Below, piece after piece: positions 54,301 through 62,334 of a stretch of 64,000 nt of DNA (position 1 is the first letter of the stretch; the number at the start of each line of letters is the position of its first letter). This stretch comes from Saprospiraceae bacterium (GTDB lineage Bacteria > Bacteroidota > Bacteroidia > Chitinophagales > Saprospiraceae), in assembly GCA_016713025.1 (NCBI GenBank), contig JADJPZ010000004.1, forward strand, positions 248,001 through 312,000, given 5' to 3'. Under the pieces are notes generated by a model. That model ran no database searches. It was not told the DNA's origin and saw only the letters and a program-made list of their open reading frames with translations. Made by a program: the position numbers and the translations under genes.

Positions 54301-54458
54301 CAGGAATGAAGTAAGTACATAATAAAACGAAGTAGATTATTTTCAAGATCAAGGCGAAAAACACAGACATAGCAATAGCTATGGCGAGGCTTTTCAACGC
54401 TGATATTGGGAATAAGATCAAGTTTTATAGGTATTTATTTTGTTCCTGTAGCACTAGT
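54291..54458 (+). repeat. MITE-like element, family F, copy 2
   Basis: 168 bp with perfect 16-bp terminal inverted repeats ACTAGTGCTACAGGAA / TTCCTGTAGCACTAGT, which continue imperfectly for about 35 bp. The interior has the palindrome CATAGCAATAGCTATG. No open frame. Confidence 0.8.
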
Positions 54459-54585
54459 TGGTTTAGAAATATTTAAAATCCATTTTGAATTCATTCATTC
54501 ACATTTGTTCCATTCCTTAATCCACCATCTCGATATCCCATGAAATTATGTAACTTACGTCACCCAACATTTAGTTTAACTACCA

Positions 54586-54593
54586 TACTTTTG
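54586..54593 (+). promoter_or_regulatory. Putative -7 element of the MBL-rhodanese gene
   Basis: TACTTTTG (TAnnTTTG) 44 bp before the start codon; -33 region unconvincing. Confidence 0.45.
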
Positions 54594-54636
54594 TGCCATA
54601 AAACATTTATTTCTCAAACAGATAAACTCATAAAAT

Positions 54637-56061
54637 ATGAAAGTAGAACAAATTTATACTGGATGCCTTGCTCAGGGAGCATATTATATCGAAAGTAATG
54701 GAGAAGCAGTAGTGATCGATCCACTTAGAGAAGTCCAGCCGTACATAGAAAAGGCTGAAAACAACGGTGCAAAGATCAAATATGTATTTGAAACCCACTT
54801 TCATGCTGATTTTGTTTCGGGTCATATTGATCTGGCAAAAAAAACCGGTGCTAAAATTGTCTATGGTCCAACTACAGCCAAAACCGGATTTGAAATTTAT
54901 GTGGCTCAGGATGGAGAAATATTTAGCATAGGGGATATCAAACTAAAGGTAATTCATACTCCGGGTCATACCATGGAGAGCAGTTGTTTCTTACTGATAG
55001 ATAAAAATGGTAAAGAAACCGCATTATTTACTGGAGACACATTATTTATAGGAGATGTAGGTCGTCCTGATTTAGCACAACATGTGATTTCTGAATTGAC
55101 AGAAGAAAAACTTGCCGGTCATCTTTTTGATTCCCTCAGGTACAAAATCATGCCATTGGCTGATGATATCATCGTGTATCCTGCTCATGGTGCCGGAAGT
55201 GCCTGCGGTAAAAACATGTCAAAGGAAACATCAGATACACTTGGCAACCAGAAAAAGACCAACTATGCATTGAGACCGGAACTGACCAAAGAAAAATTTA
55301 TTGGTGAAGTACTACATGGATTGATGCCTCCTCCGGGATACTTCCCTAAAAATGTGTTGATGAATATACAAGGATACGACAGTATTGATGCCGTGCTTGA
55401 AAGAGGTCAGAAAGCACTCAGTCCCAAAGAATTTGAATTGGTAGCCAATGAAACTCATGCCTTGATTCTGGATACCAGGAGTTCAAAGGATTTTGCTAAA
55501 GCATTCATTCCCAATGCTATCAATATAGGTATAGACGGTAGTTTTGCAGTTTGGGTGGGCACACTTATACCGGATATTAAACAAGAAATCCTGGTAGTGG
55601 CCGAAAAAGGCAGAGAAGAAGAAATCATCACAAGACTTGCTAGGGTCGGATATGACTTTACCATAGGATATCTTGATGGCGGTATAGATGCATGGATTGA
55701 CGCGGGGAAAGAAGTGGACACCGTCATCAATATATCAGCGCTGGAATTTGCAGATGCAGAGGCTAAAGACCCAAATATAGCGATACTTGACGTCAGAAAA
55801 AAGAGCGAATATGATTCAGAGCATATCATTAATGCGGAAAATGCACCACTCGATTATGTCAATGACTCTATGAAAATGGTGAATCCTGAGAAAACTTATT
55901 ATGTACACTGTGCCGGAGGTTACAGATCTATGAGTTTTATATCAATACTAAAATCCCGTGGTTACGAAAACTTTATCAATGTAGATGGTGGGTTCAAAGA
56001 TATCAAAGAGAGCGGTAAGTTTAAACTTACCGACTATGTATGCCCAAGTACTATGTTATAA
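54637..56061 (+). CDS. MBL-fold persulfide dioxygenase-like protein fused to two rhodanese domains
   Basis: A 474-residue cytoplasmic protein. The N-terminal metallo-beta-lactamase domain (about 1-215) has the iron site THFHADFVSGH (53-63), TPGHT and TGDTLFIGDVGRPDL as in ETHE1-type persulfide dioxygenases. Then come two rhodanese domains (about 260-360 and 375-470). The second has the active Cys425 in VHCAGGYRS, whereas the first has VVAEKGREEE in the active loop and no Cys, so it is a structural domain only. Such fusions oxidise glutathione or other low-molecular persulfide and handle sulfane sulfur. A 1-Cys peroxiredoxin gene follows after 21 bp, so the pair probably acts on reactive sulfur and peroxide stress. 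Confidence 0.92.
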   Translation: MKVEQIYTGCLAQGAYYIESNGEAVVIDPLREVQPYIEKAENNGAKIKYVFETHFHADFVSGHIDLAKKTGAKIVYGPTTAKTGFEIYVAQDGEIFSIGDIKLKVIHTPGHTMESSCFLLIDKNGKETALFTGDTLFIGDVGRPDLAQHVISELTEEKLAGHLFDSLRYKIMPLADDIIVYPAHGAGSACGKNMSKETSDTLGNQKKTNYALRPELTKEKFIGEVLHGLMPPPGYFPKNVLMNIQGYDSIDAVLERGQKALSPKEFELVANETHALILDTRSSKDFAKAFIPNAINIGIDGSFAVWVGTLIPDIKQEILVVAEKGREEEIITRLARVGYDFTIGYLDGGIDAWIDAGKEVDTVINISALEFADAEAKDPNIAILDVRKKSEYDSEHIINAENAPLDYVNDSMKMVNPEKTYYVHCAGGYRSMSFISILKSRGYENFINVDGGFKDIKESGKFKLTDYVCPSTML

Positions 56062-56082
56062 CCAAAATTTAAATCCTACCAT

Positions 56083-56769
56083 ATGGAAACAATATATGAT
56101 AATCAGATAGTTGCTATGCCTCGTATAGGTGACAAGGCACCCGAATTCAAAGCGGTAACAACACAAGGAAATATCGATTTTCCTAAAGACTATAACGGAA
56201 AATGGATCATCTTATTCAGCCATCCCGCAGATTTTACACCAGTGTGTACAACGGAATTTATGACTTTTGCAAAAATGGAACATGAATTTGCCGATCTCAA
56301 CTGCGCACTTGTCGGATTGTCGGTAGATGGGTTGTATAGTCATATAGCCTGGCTCAGAACCATCAAAGAGAAAATTGAATTTCGTGATATGAAAAACATA
56401 GAAGTGAAGTTTCCTCTTATAGAAGACATTACTATGGAAGTAGCCAGAAAATATGGTATGATTCAACCTGGAGAAAGTAGCACCAAAGCAGTAAGAGCAG
56501 TATTTTTCATTGATCCCAAAGGTGTCATAAGAGCCATCATTTATTACCCCCTTTCACTTGGCAGAAATTTTGACGAACTCAAGCGCGCCCTTATAGCTAT
56601 GCAAACAGCAGATAAATATGCCATCGCAACACCTGCAGACTGGAGACCTGGCGAAGATGTAATTGTTCCACCAGCAGGATCCTGTGGGGTAGCCAAAGAA
56701 AGAATGGAAGCTGACGATGTTAAGTGCAAAGATTGGTTCTTCTGTACCAAGTCTCTTCCGCTCAATTAG
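56083..56769 (+). CDS. 1-Cys type peroxiredoxin (Prx6 family)
   Basis: A 228-residue thiol peroxidase. The peroxidatic Cys55 lies in HPADFTPVCTTEF. The order of motifs (LVGLSVDGLYSHIAWLRTI, RAVFFIDPKGVIRAIIYYPLSLGRN, TPADWRPGEDVIVPP) is that of the Prx6 subfamily. The tail has further Cys residues (GSCGV, VKCKDWFFC), so a resolving Cys could exist and the 1-Cys label is not certain. It forms an operon with the MBL-rhodanese gene upstream, and its terminator is at 56809-56838. Confidence 0.94.
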   Translation: METIYDNQIVAMPRIGDKAPEFKAVTTQGNIDFPKDYNGKWIILFSHPADFTPVCTTEFMTFAKMEHEFADLNCALVGLSVDGLYSHIAWLRTIKEKIEFRDMKNIEVKFPLIEDITMEVARKYGMIQPGESSTKAVRAVFFIDPKGVIRAIIYYPLSLGRNFDELKRALIAMQTADKYAIATPADWRPGEDVIVPPAGSCGVAKERMEADDVKCKDWFFCTKSLPLN

Positions 56770-56808
56770 ATTTTTAGGTTAAAGGTTAAGAATTGTTGTT
56801 TTGATTTT

Positions 56809-56838
56809 ACCCGAAGTTATTTTGACTTCGGGTTTTTT
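56809..56838 (+). terminator. Intrinsic terminator after the peroxiredoxin gene
   Basis: Stem ACCCGAAGT (56809-56817) / ACTTCGGGT (56825-56833), 7-nt loop, then six T. It closes the MBL-rhodanese/peroxiredoxin operon. Confidence 0.9.
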
Positions 56839-56947
56839 AATGATTACAGATCTTAAATGTTTGACTAAAAATGACGGAAAAGTAAAATAATTTATCAAAT
56901 TAAAGTTAAATTTTTCTTATTTGGAATGTAATTTGAAATTATCATTA

Positions 56948-56955
56948 TATCTTTG
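56948..56955 (+). promoter_or_regulatory. Putative -7 element of the thioredoxin-fold gene
   Basis: TATCTTTG (TAnnTTTG) 27 bp before the ATG at 56982, with a TTTG at 56920-56923 (24-bp spacing). Confidence 0.5.
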
Positions 56956-56981
56956 TTGTTTAAATATTAAAATTTTATTGC

Positions 56982-57527
56982 ATGAGTATTAAATTGTCTT
57001 CAAAAGTATTAGCATCAGTTCTGATTTCAGGATTTTTAATGATGAGCTTAAATATGTCTGCACAAACTACTGCTTCTACAGCAACTAACCCAACATCAGT
57101 ACCGGAAGTATATACTGCGGAGAATCCCGGATGGCTTGTCAATGTAGATGAAGCATATGCTATATCTAAAAAAACCGGAAAACCCATCATGGCAAATTTT
57201 ACAGGAAGTGACTGGTGCGGATGGTGCAAAAGGCTTACTGCCAGTGTGTTCAGCCAGGATGCTTTCAAGCAATGGGCAGAAAAAAATGTGGTGCTTTTAG
57301 AATTGGATTTCCCCAGACGTAAAACCCTTCCACAAAATATTCAGATGCAAAATCAAAATTTGGCGCAGGCTTTTCAAGTAGGAGGCTATCCGACTGTTTG
57401 GGTTTTTAATCTATCAAAAGATGAAAAAGTAAATCAATACAGCATCGAAGCTTTAGGTAAAACAGGATATACAGCTACTGTAGAAGAGTTTACCGCAGGA
57501 GTAGATCAAATGATGAAAAAGAAATAA
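56982..57527 (+). CDS. Periplasmic thioredoxin-fold protein (CGWC)
   Basis: A 181-residue secreted thioredoxin-like protein. The signal peptide (MSIKLSSKVLASVLISGFLMMSLNMSAQ) is followed by a thioredoxin fold with active-site WCGWCK (Cys79, Cys82) preceded by ANFTGSDW, as in the thioredoxin_7 group of DsbD-gamma/DUF255-like proteins. The cis-Pro lies in the GGYPTVWVF segment. It probably reduces or isomerises disulfides in the periplasm. Single-gene unit with promoter and terminator, next to a thiol-peroxidase operon, which may reflect a shared redox theme. Confidence 0.9.
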   Translation: MSIKLSSKVLASVLISGFLMMSLNMSAQTTASTATNPTSVPEVYTAENPGWLVNVDEAYAISKKTGKPIMANFTGSDWCGWCKRLTASVFSQDAFKQWAEKNVVLLELDFPRRKTLPQNIQMQNQNLAQAFQVGGYPTVWVFNLSKDEKVNQYSIEALGKTGYTATVEEFTAGVDQMMKKK

Positions 57528-57543
57528 AAGTTACTATATGTGT

Positions 57544-57580
57544 AAAAAGGTCAGTAGGTACAAAATTTACTGACCTTTTT
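57544..57580. terminator. Intrinsic terminator after the thioredoxin-fold gene
   Basis: Stem AAAAAGGTCAGTA (57544-57556) / TACTGACCTTTTT (57568-57580), 11-nt loop. The A/T runs make it functional on both strands. The following 57581-57765 has no gene I can support. Confidence 0.88.
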
Positions 57581-57765
57581 TATTTTGAAGTATTTTGTAA
57601 CTTTTAGCAGTTATTTCGAAAGTTTTAGCGACCGGCAATTTCGATTTCCAAATATTGATTTATTTCATGCAAATATAGGTATTAACGCTGTTTTCGACTT
57701 GGGTAATTTATTAATTTTTAGTGCTTCAGCTTATATATTGTTTAATTTTATGGGATATAGTGTAT

Positions 57766-57921
57766 TTATTCATTTAGTTTTTTATCAATGGCACTTATTA
57801 CTTTCAATTTGTCAATAACTAGCAGTAAAATGAAGATAGTCATCGAGAGTACAAGAGTAGTGAAAGAAATTATTGCAAAATATTTTATTGTCCATTCCAA
57901 TGCTACTTTTACTCTGTGAAT
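57766..57921 (-). pseudogene. 3' end of the DUF4349-like gene, cut off by the IS element
   Basis: When the IS (57922-59280) and one copy of the 5-bp duplication are removed, the frame of the gene at 59281-60014 continues here to a TAA at 57766-57768. The restored C-terminus is FIHRVKVALEWTIKYFAI, then a hydrophobic helix (LVLSMTIFILLLVI) and DKLKVISAIDKKLNE. DUF4349 proteins normally have a C-terminal membrane helix, which is just what was lost from the main part. Confidence 0.8.
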
Positions 57922-59280
57922 CAATACTCCGATAACTTTTAAAATACATTAGGATAAAAAATATATATAAAAAGTAAATGCGTAAATTGGCCCTTGAGCC
58001 AACCTGTAATCACAATCTCTCACAAAAATGATTACACAAGACGCATTTACTTCCGGCAAAAAGCCTTATAGGTACAATATTAGATAAAATGGTTGGCATC
58101 AACAAATGGCAGAAAGTATTTTTTATGGAAGTAACCATGTTATTTCTTACCATCAAAGGAAAAATCAATTTTACTCAGATGGGAAGATATAGTTCGTCGC
58201 CTGAAGTGAGGTTTCGCAACATGTTCAAGAAGGCATTTGATTTTGTATCAATCAATTCTTTATTTATCACCCAACAATGTGGCGATGAATTGATAGTGGG
58301 GTTTGATCCTTCATATCTTTCAAAGAGTGGGAAACATACACCTAATGTAGGCTATTTTTACTCTGGTGTAGCAGGCATGATCAAGCGAGGTATGGAATTT
58401 GGATGCTTGGCCATCATAGATGTCAAGCAAAATACAGCCTATCATCTTGATGCCGTACAGACACCACCGGTGAAGAAAGAAGATGCAGAAACTGGTCTGA
58501 TCAAACACTATTGTAAGATATTTGTCGAAAGGATTAATACAATAAAGAAACATAGTGAAATCCTAGTAGTAGATGGTTGGTTTAACAAACAAAAATTTGT
58601 AGGATCAATGACCAAATTGGGGTTAGAAGTGATCTGTAGATTACGCCCCGATGCAAACTTAAAGTATCTTTACAATGGTCCGAAGATGGAAGGAAGAGGT
58701 CGCCCTAAGAAATACTCATGCAAAGTAGATCTCAAAAATATAGATAAGAGTGTATTCAAAAAGACAGTTGATGATGGGAGCAAGGTTATATACGAAGCAG
58801 TGGTGTATTCCATAAGTCTAAAGATAAATATCAAAGTGGCCTATACAGAATATTTAAATGAGAAAGGTGAAGTTACAAACACCATTCTTTATTTTAGCAC
58901 CAACACGTCTAGGGATTCCATCGACATAGTCAGATATTACAAAGCCAGATTTCAAATGGAATTTATATTCAGAGACGGCAAACAGTTTACCGGATTGGAC
59001 AACTGTCAGGCAAGGTCAGTGGAGAAAATCCATAATCATGTAAATTATGCCATGACGGCAGTCAATGTAGCTAAAGCAATCATACGGCAAGGCATAGAAA
59101 AAGATCAGCCCTGCAGTTGCTCCATTCAAGATATCAAAACAGAGTTATTTAATCAATTTCTGCTGGAAAGAATATTTATCAACTATGGTATTGAACCAGA
59201 GTTGCAAAAAAATAATGAATTAAAACGCAAAATATTAGATTTTGGGAAAGTCGCAGCTTAAATTTGTTATCGGAGTATTG
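57922..59280 (+). mobile_element. IS4-type insertion sequence, 1359 bp
   Basis: Terminal inverted repeats of 15 bp, perfect: CAATACTCCGATAAC (57922-57936) and GTTATCGGAGTATTG (59266-59280). Target duplication TGAAT on both sides (57917-57921 and 59281-59285). It contains one transposase gene and lies in the 3' part of a DUF4349-like gene. The clean ends and duplication indicate a fairly recent insertion. Confidence 0.93.
58089..59261 (+). CDS. IS4-family DDE transposase (N-terminal codons out of frame)
   Basis: Transposase of the IS described above, 390 residues from the ATG at 58089. The RNase-H-like core is visible: VGFDPSYLSKSGKHTP with the first catalytic Asp, EILVVDGWFNKQKFV with the second, and RYYKARFQMEFIFRDGKQFTGLDNCQARS with the Y-x(2)-R-x(3)-E-x(6)-K type third site. 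Family members usually start about 20 residues earlier. That piece is present from the ATG at 58028 (MITQDAF, then LPAKSLIGTILDKM in the next frame), separated by one extra base near 58049, so the intact gene would run 58028-59261. Possibly a base error rather than inactivation. Confidence 0.92.
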   Translation: MVGINKWQKVFFMEVTMLFLTIKGKINFTQMGRYSSSPEVRFRNMFKKAFDFVSINSLFITQQCGDELIVGFDPSYLSKSGKHTPNVGYFYSGVAGMIKRGMEFGCLAIIDVKQNTAYHLDAVQTPPVKKEDAETGLIKHYCKIFVERINTIKKHSEILVVDGWFNKQKFVGSMTKLGLEVICRLRPDANLKYLYNGPKMEGRGRPKKYSCKVDLKNIDKSVFKKTVDDGSKVIYEAVVYSISLKINIKVAYTEYLNEKGEVTNTILYFSTNTSRDSIDIVRYYKARFQMEFIFRDGKQFTGLDNCQARSVEKIHNHVNYAMTAVNVAKAIIRQGIEKDQPCSCSIQDIKTELFNQFLLERIFINYGIEPELQKNNELKRKILDFGKVAA

Positions 59281-60014
59281 TGAATAAAACTTATGTTTTT
59301 TTCTGTTGCACCCTCATACATTGAAAGTTTTATCGTACAAAATTCATTTTCTGTATCAAAATTTCCAAGTTCGACTCCCAATTCCTGTGCTTTCTCTTCT
59401 ATTTCTAAAATCTTGTCATTGAGTGAGACAAAATCCGTTATTTGCCCACCTTTTGATTTTAGGTCGTTTAGAGACTGTAAAGTTTTCTCAATAGATGATT
59501 TCTTTGCGTTAAGCTGACGGTACTCATTGGTCTTATCAACTTTGGTAATTTCTGTTGCTTTAATAACACCTATATTCTTTAGTTCATTATACAGACTGTC
59601 AAACAAGCCGGGATTAACTCCTATTAACAAGTGTATCTGTCTGTTACTTTTTTGCCCAAGACTTTGTTCATATTGAATTACTGCATCAAATGATTTTGAT
59701 TTAGCCTTTAATATTTTTTCATCCTTCTCAAATTCAGATGTCTTTGTTTTGATAGAAGCCGTCTTCTCATATTTCTGATTTGAAGCAATATGTGATGCTA
59801 CTTGTACATCACCACCTTTCATTACTACTTTTTCGGAAGCATAATTTTTTCTTAGATTGTCAATGCTACTAAAAAAATTTTCGCTATAATCACTTCCTAT
59901 ATTAGCATCAGTGGCTATGTAACCGTAGATGAGCCTAAACATAAAAAGTAATACAAAAAGTCCTGTAAACCATCGACCGATTTTCCAAAATCTTGCCTTG
60001 AAAGTTGTTGTCAT
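59235..60014 (-). CDS. DUF4349-like protein, 3' end replaced by IS sequence
   Basis: A 259-residue protein as it now reads, with an N-terminal membrane helix (WFTGLFVLLFMFRLIYGYI) and a DUF4349 region: tandem Lys/Glu-rich coiled coil and the VIQYEQSLGQKSNRQIHLLIGVNP type fold followed by a long helix (KKSSIEKTLQSLNDLKSKGGQITDFVSLNDKILEIEEKAQEL). The last 14-15 residues (after SFIH, at 59281) and the stop codon come from the IS right end. The genuine C-terminus, including a second membrane helix, lies at 57766-57921. The truncated protein could still be made but would lack its C-terminal anchor. Function of the family is unknown. Confidence 0.82.
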   Translation of the reverse strand: MTTTFKARFWKIGRWFTGLFVLLFMFRLIYGYIATDANIGSDYSENFFSSIDNLRKNYASEKVVMKGGDVQVASHIASNQKYEKTASIKTKTSEFEKDEKILKAKSKSFDAVIQYEQSLGQKSNRQIHLLIGVNPGLFDSLYNELKNIGVIKATEITKVDKTNEYRQLNAKKSSIEKTLQSLNDLKSKGGQITDFVSLNDKILEIEEKAQELGVELGNFDTENEFCTIKLSMYEGATEKNISFIHNTPITNLSCDFPKI

Positions 60015-60103
60015 TTCTCTAATATTAAATGTTTTGTGTCTTTCAATTATATCATAAAATTACAATCAACAAAATAATACAGCAAACACCCTAACAAATA
60101 ACG

Positions 60104-60134
60104 AAAAAAGGCTCTTCCGAATACAGAAGAGCCT
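60104..60134 (-). terminator. Intrinsic terminator of the secG operon
   Basis: Stem GAAGAGCCT (60126-60134) / AGGCTCTTC (60109-60117); read on the minus strand it is followed by six T (60104-60109). It lies 29 bp beyond the secG stop. Confidence 0.88.
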
Positions 60135-60162
60135 AACGTAAAAGATTGAGTTTTGAGTTTTA

Positions 60163-60426
60163 TTATTGTACCGGCTGAATCAGGTCTCCTCCACCGCTAC
60201 CTGATACAAGTATCGCAGTGATGATACATAATACAAATAAGCTGGCAGCAAGTCCCCAGGTTACTTTTTCGACAAAGTCTGTAGATTTGGCAGCACCAAA
60301 CATTTGATTAGCAGCTGAACCACCTAAAGTTGAGTCAATTCCACCACCTTTTGGATTCTGTATAAGGACGATGGCCATCAGTAAAACACAATTGATTGCA
60401 ATAAGTATTGTTAATATTGTGGTCAT
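60163..60426 (-). CDS. secG: Preprotein translocase subunit SecG
   Basis: An 87-residue inner-membrane protein with two helices, the auxiliary SecYEG subunit. Seen: helix 1 ILTILIAINCVLLMAIVLIQNPKGGG with the conserved LIQNPKGGG/L-G-G loop, GGSAANQMFGAAKSTDFVEKVTW and helix 2 LAASLFVLCIITAILVS. The start overlaps no other gene; the TPR gene stop is 6 bp upstream, so the two are co-transcribed, an arrangement I recognise from Bacteroidota secG loci. Its own terminator is at 60104-60134. Confidence 0.96.
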   Translation of the reverse strand: MTTILTILIAINCVLLMAIVLIQNPKGGGIDSTLGGSAANQMFGAAKSTDFVEKVTWGLAASLFVLCIITAILVSGSGGGDLIQPVQ

Positions 60427-60432
60427 GTTTAT

Positions 60433-61376
60433 TTAATATTTTATATTCTGATTTATTTTCGCCGCAAAGTAACTACTTTTTTCCGGATATTTCATCATCA
60501 ATTGCTCATACATTTTTTTTGCCTCGTCAAAATGTCCCTGAGATGCCAGCAGATCTGCAAGCGGTTCTGATATAATTTGAGATGATTTTTTGATTGATTT
60601 ATTTGCAGAAGCTTCTATGGCTTTTCTCTTTGCGACTTTTTCTTCCTTTTCTATTTTTTATCTATATCTGCTTTTTTGAAAGTCAACAACCATTTGGAAA
60701 AAGGTGATATACCACTGAATTCCCTTAATGTATATTTATTCTTTTTGCTTTTTTTTACTTTCTTTTTAGCTGATTTTTTTCCTTTTGGTGTCCCTAAATG
60801 ACCACTCTCGATTTCAAAATCTTCTGAATCATCAACTTCTGACAACTCCGATACTGTATTGTCTGTGACTTCATTGGCAGGTTCCATTATAAAAGTACTG
60901 ACATCTTGGTCATCTCCCGTCATAAGAGTTCCGATTAAATTGGTCTCGGATTTTTCTGATGGTGTTGAAAATTCTTCATTTTGAAGGTCTGACTCAATCA
61001 AATGTTCATATTCATTTAAAACTTCAGCTTCTATTACCATTTTTTCCTGTTGTTCGGCCTCAGTCGTCCCACTCCTTACATCCAAATCATTAGAAATCGT
61101 GCTACTTTGATAAAAATCACTCTTACTGCCTTTATCCAAAAAAGTCCTCAAATCCCTGATAGAAGGTATGGCACTTCCTGAACTCATATAATGTACTGCA
61201 GTGCGGTCATTAAATTGCAGCATCAATTCGTGGGCATTGTTTTGCTTCATTTTTTTGGAAAGAAGTAGTTTGGGAATGATATCAGCCGGATGCAAACTAC
61301 TGTAGTTTTCCAGCTCAGTTATACTGATGGAATCCGATTCGTCGGCAACAAAGTATTTAATGAGACTGTTTTCCAT
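60433..61376 (-). CDS. TPR-tail protein upstream of secG (frame broken near 60654)
   Basis: Conserved but poorly understood Bacteroidota gene in front of secG. The frame from 61376 reads MENSLIKYFVADESDSISITELENY, a long low-complexity acidic region, and a basic KGKKSAKKKVKKSKKNK patch, and then stops at 60651 after ADIDKK. In the next frame it continues as EKEEKVAKRKAIEASANKS and ends in a typical tetratricopeptide (LADLLASQGHFDEAKKMYEQ then LMMKYPEKSSYFAAKINQ), stop at 60433. A run of six T at 60654-60659 would need to be seven to restore about 314 residues. The frame also extends upstream to 61508, but the 61376 Met has a promoter-like box just before it. Confidence 0.8.
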
Positions 61377-61383
61377 GAAATCG

Positions 61384-61391
61384 CAAAGGTA
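61384..61391 (-). promoter_or_regulatory. Putative -7 element of the TPR-secG operon
   Basis: Minus-strand TACCTTTG (TAnnTTTG), only 7 bp before the start codon at 61376; a CTTT lies at the -33 position. It implies a very short leader. The 61392-61688 divergent spacer has no other gene; an AT-rich stretch may hold the promoter of the DUF47 gene. Confidence 0.4.
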
Positions 61392-61688
61392 AACAATCCT
61401 GCAAATTAGAAAAGTGTAGATAGTTAAAAGTTGTAAAGAAAAAAAATTCTCTTTTAACCAATGGCTTACAGATAGCAATTCATTTTCTATGTTTCTAATA
61501 CTCTTCATTAAAAACTTATGGGAGTGAACTCACTATTTGTAATTCAAAATTCAGTATTCAAAAGATTTATTAACTTTGACACTTTTATAAATTGTTCCAA
61601 TACCTATATAATCTATTAGATCGTCCTAGTGATTATTATTGTAGATTATAAAGAATTGTTTTTTTTATTTCAAACGTAACCGGAGACA

Positions 61689-62333
61689 ATGATTTTTTCA
61701 AACGCTAACAAATCAATATCCTTAATTGACAGATTTCTCAATCTTGTGGATGAGAGTGTACTTACATTTAAAGAAGGAGTAAAAAACTACCTGTACAATA
61801 GTACTGAAAGTTTCAAAAACAATTTACAACACCTTGCCAAACTCGAATTGGAATCTGACAGTATCAGGAAGGAAATCGAACATACCTTGTACACACAGTC
61901 ATTGATGCCCCAATTAAGGGGAGATATCATGAAACTGCTTGAAGAAATGGATAATATTATTGATTTATCAAAAAAAAATCTGTTCCAGTTTGATGTTGAA
62001 ATGCCATTGATACCTTCATCTCTCATCAATGATTTTTTAAAACTTACTCAAATCTCTGCTTCAGCAGCAGAATCGGTCATCCCTGCTGCAAAATCTTATT
62101 TTAACGATCCTTCTTCAGTCAATGATAAGATACATAGGGTATATTTTTATGAAAAAGAGACCGACGTACTTGCAGATATGATCAGACGGAAAGTTTTCAG
62201 AGAAATGCCTGAACTCAAGTTGGCGGAAAAATTTCACCTTAGATATTTTACATTACATATAGAAAACATCTCTGATAATGCCGAAAAAGTGGCAGATCTG
62301 CTGACAATCATGGCAATAAAAAGAATGGTTTAA
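61689..62333 (+). CDS. DUF47/PhoU-like protein partner of PiT transporter
   Basis: A 214-residue all-helical cytoplasmic protein of the DUF47 (PhoU_div, TIGR00153-like) family, commonly encoded next to PiT phosphate permeases and thought to modulate them. Seen: FLNLVDESVLTFKEGVKNYL, LAKLELESDSIRKEIEHTLY and MKLLEEMDNIIDLSKKNLFQF (E/D-rich metal-binding helices of the three-helix repeat), and in the second half KIHRVYFYEKETDVLADMIRRKVFRE and FHLRYFTLHIENISDNAEKVADLL. The PiT gene starts 1 bp after its stop (TAAGATG), so translation is likely coupled. Confidence 0.92.
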   Translation: MIFSNANKSISLIDRFLNLVDESVLTFKEGVKNYLYNSTESFKNNLQHLAKLELESDSIRKEIEHTLYTQSLMPQLRGDIMKLLEEMDNIIDLSKKNLFQFDVEMPLIPSSLINDFLKLTQISASAAESVIPAAKSYFNDPSSVNDKIHRVYFYEKETDVLADMIRRKVFREMPELKLAEKFHLRYFTLHIENISDNAEKVADLLTIMAIKRMV

Positions 62334-62334
62334 G

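Noticed and set aside
57585..57818. 77-codon frame between the thioredoxin terminator and the IS
   Set aside because: TTG start, no ribosome site, non-coding composition, and its end overlaps antisense to the restored DUF4349 C-terminus at 57766-57921.
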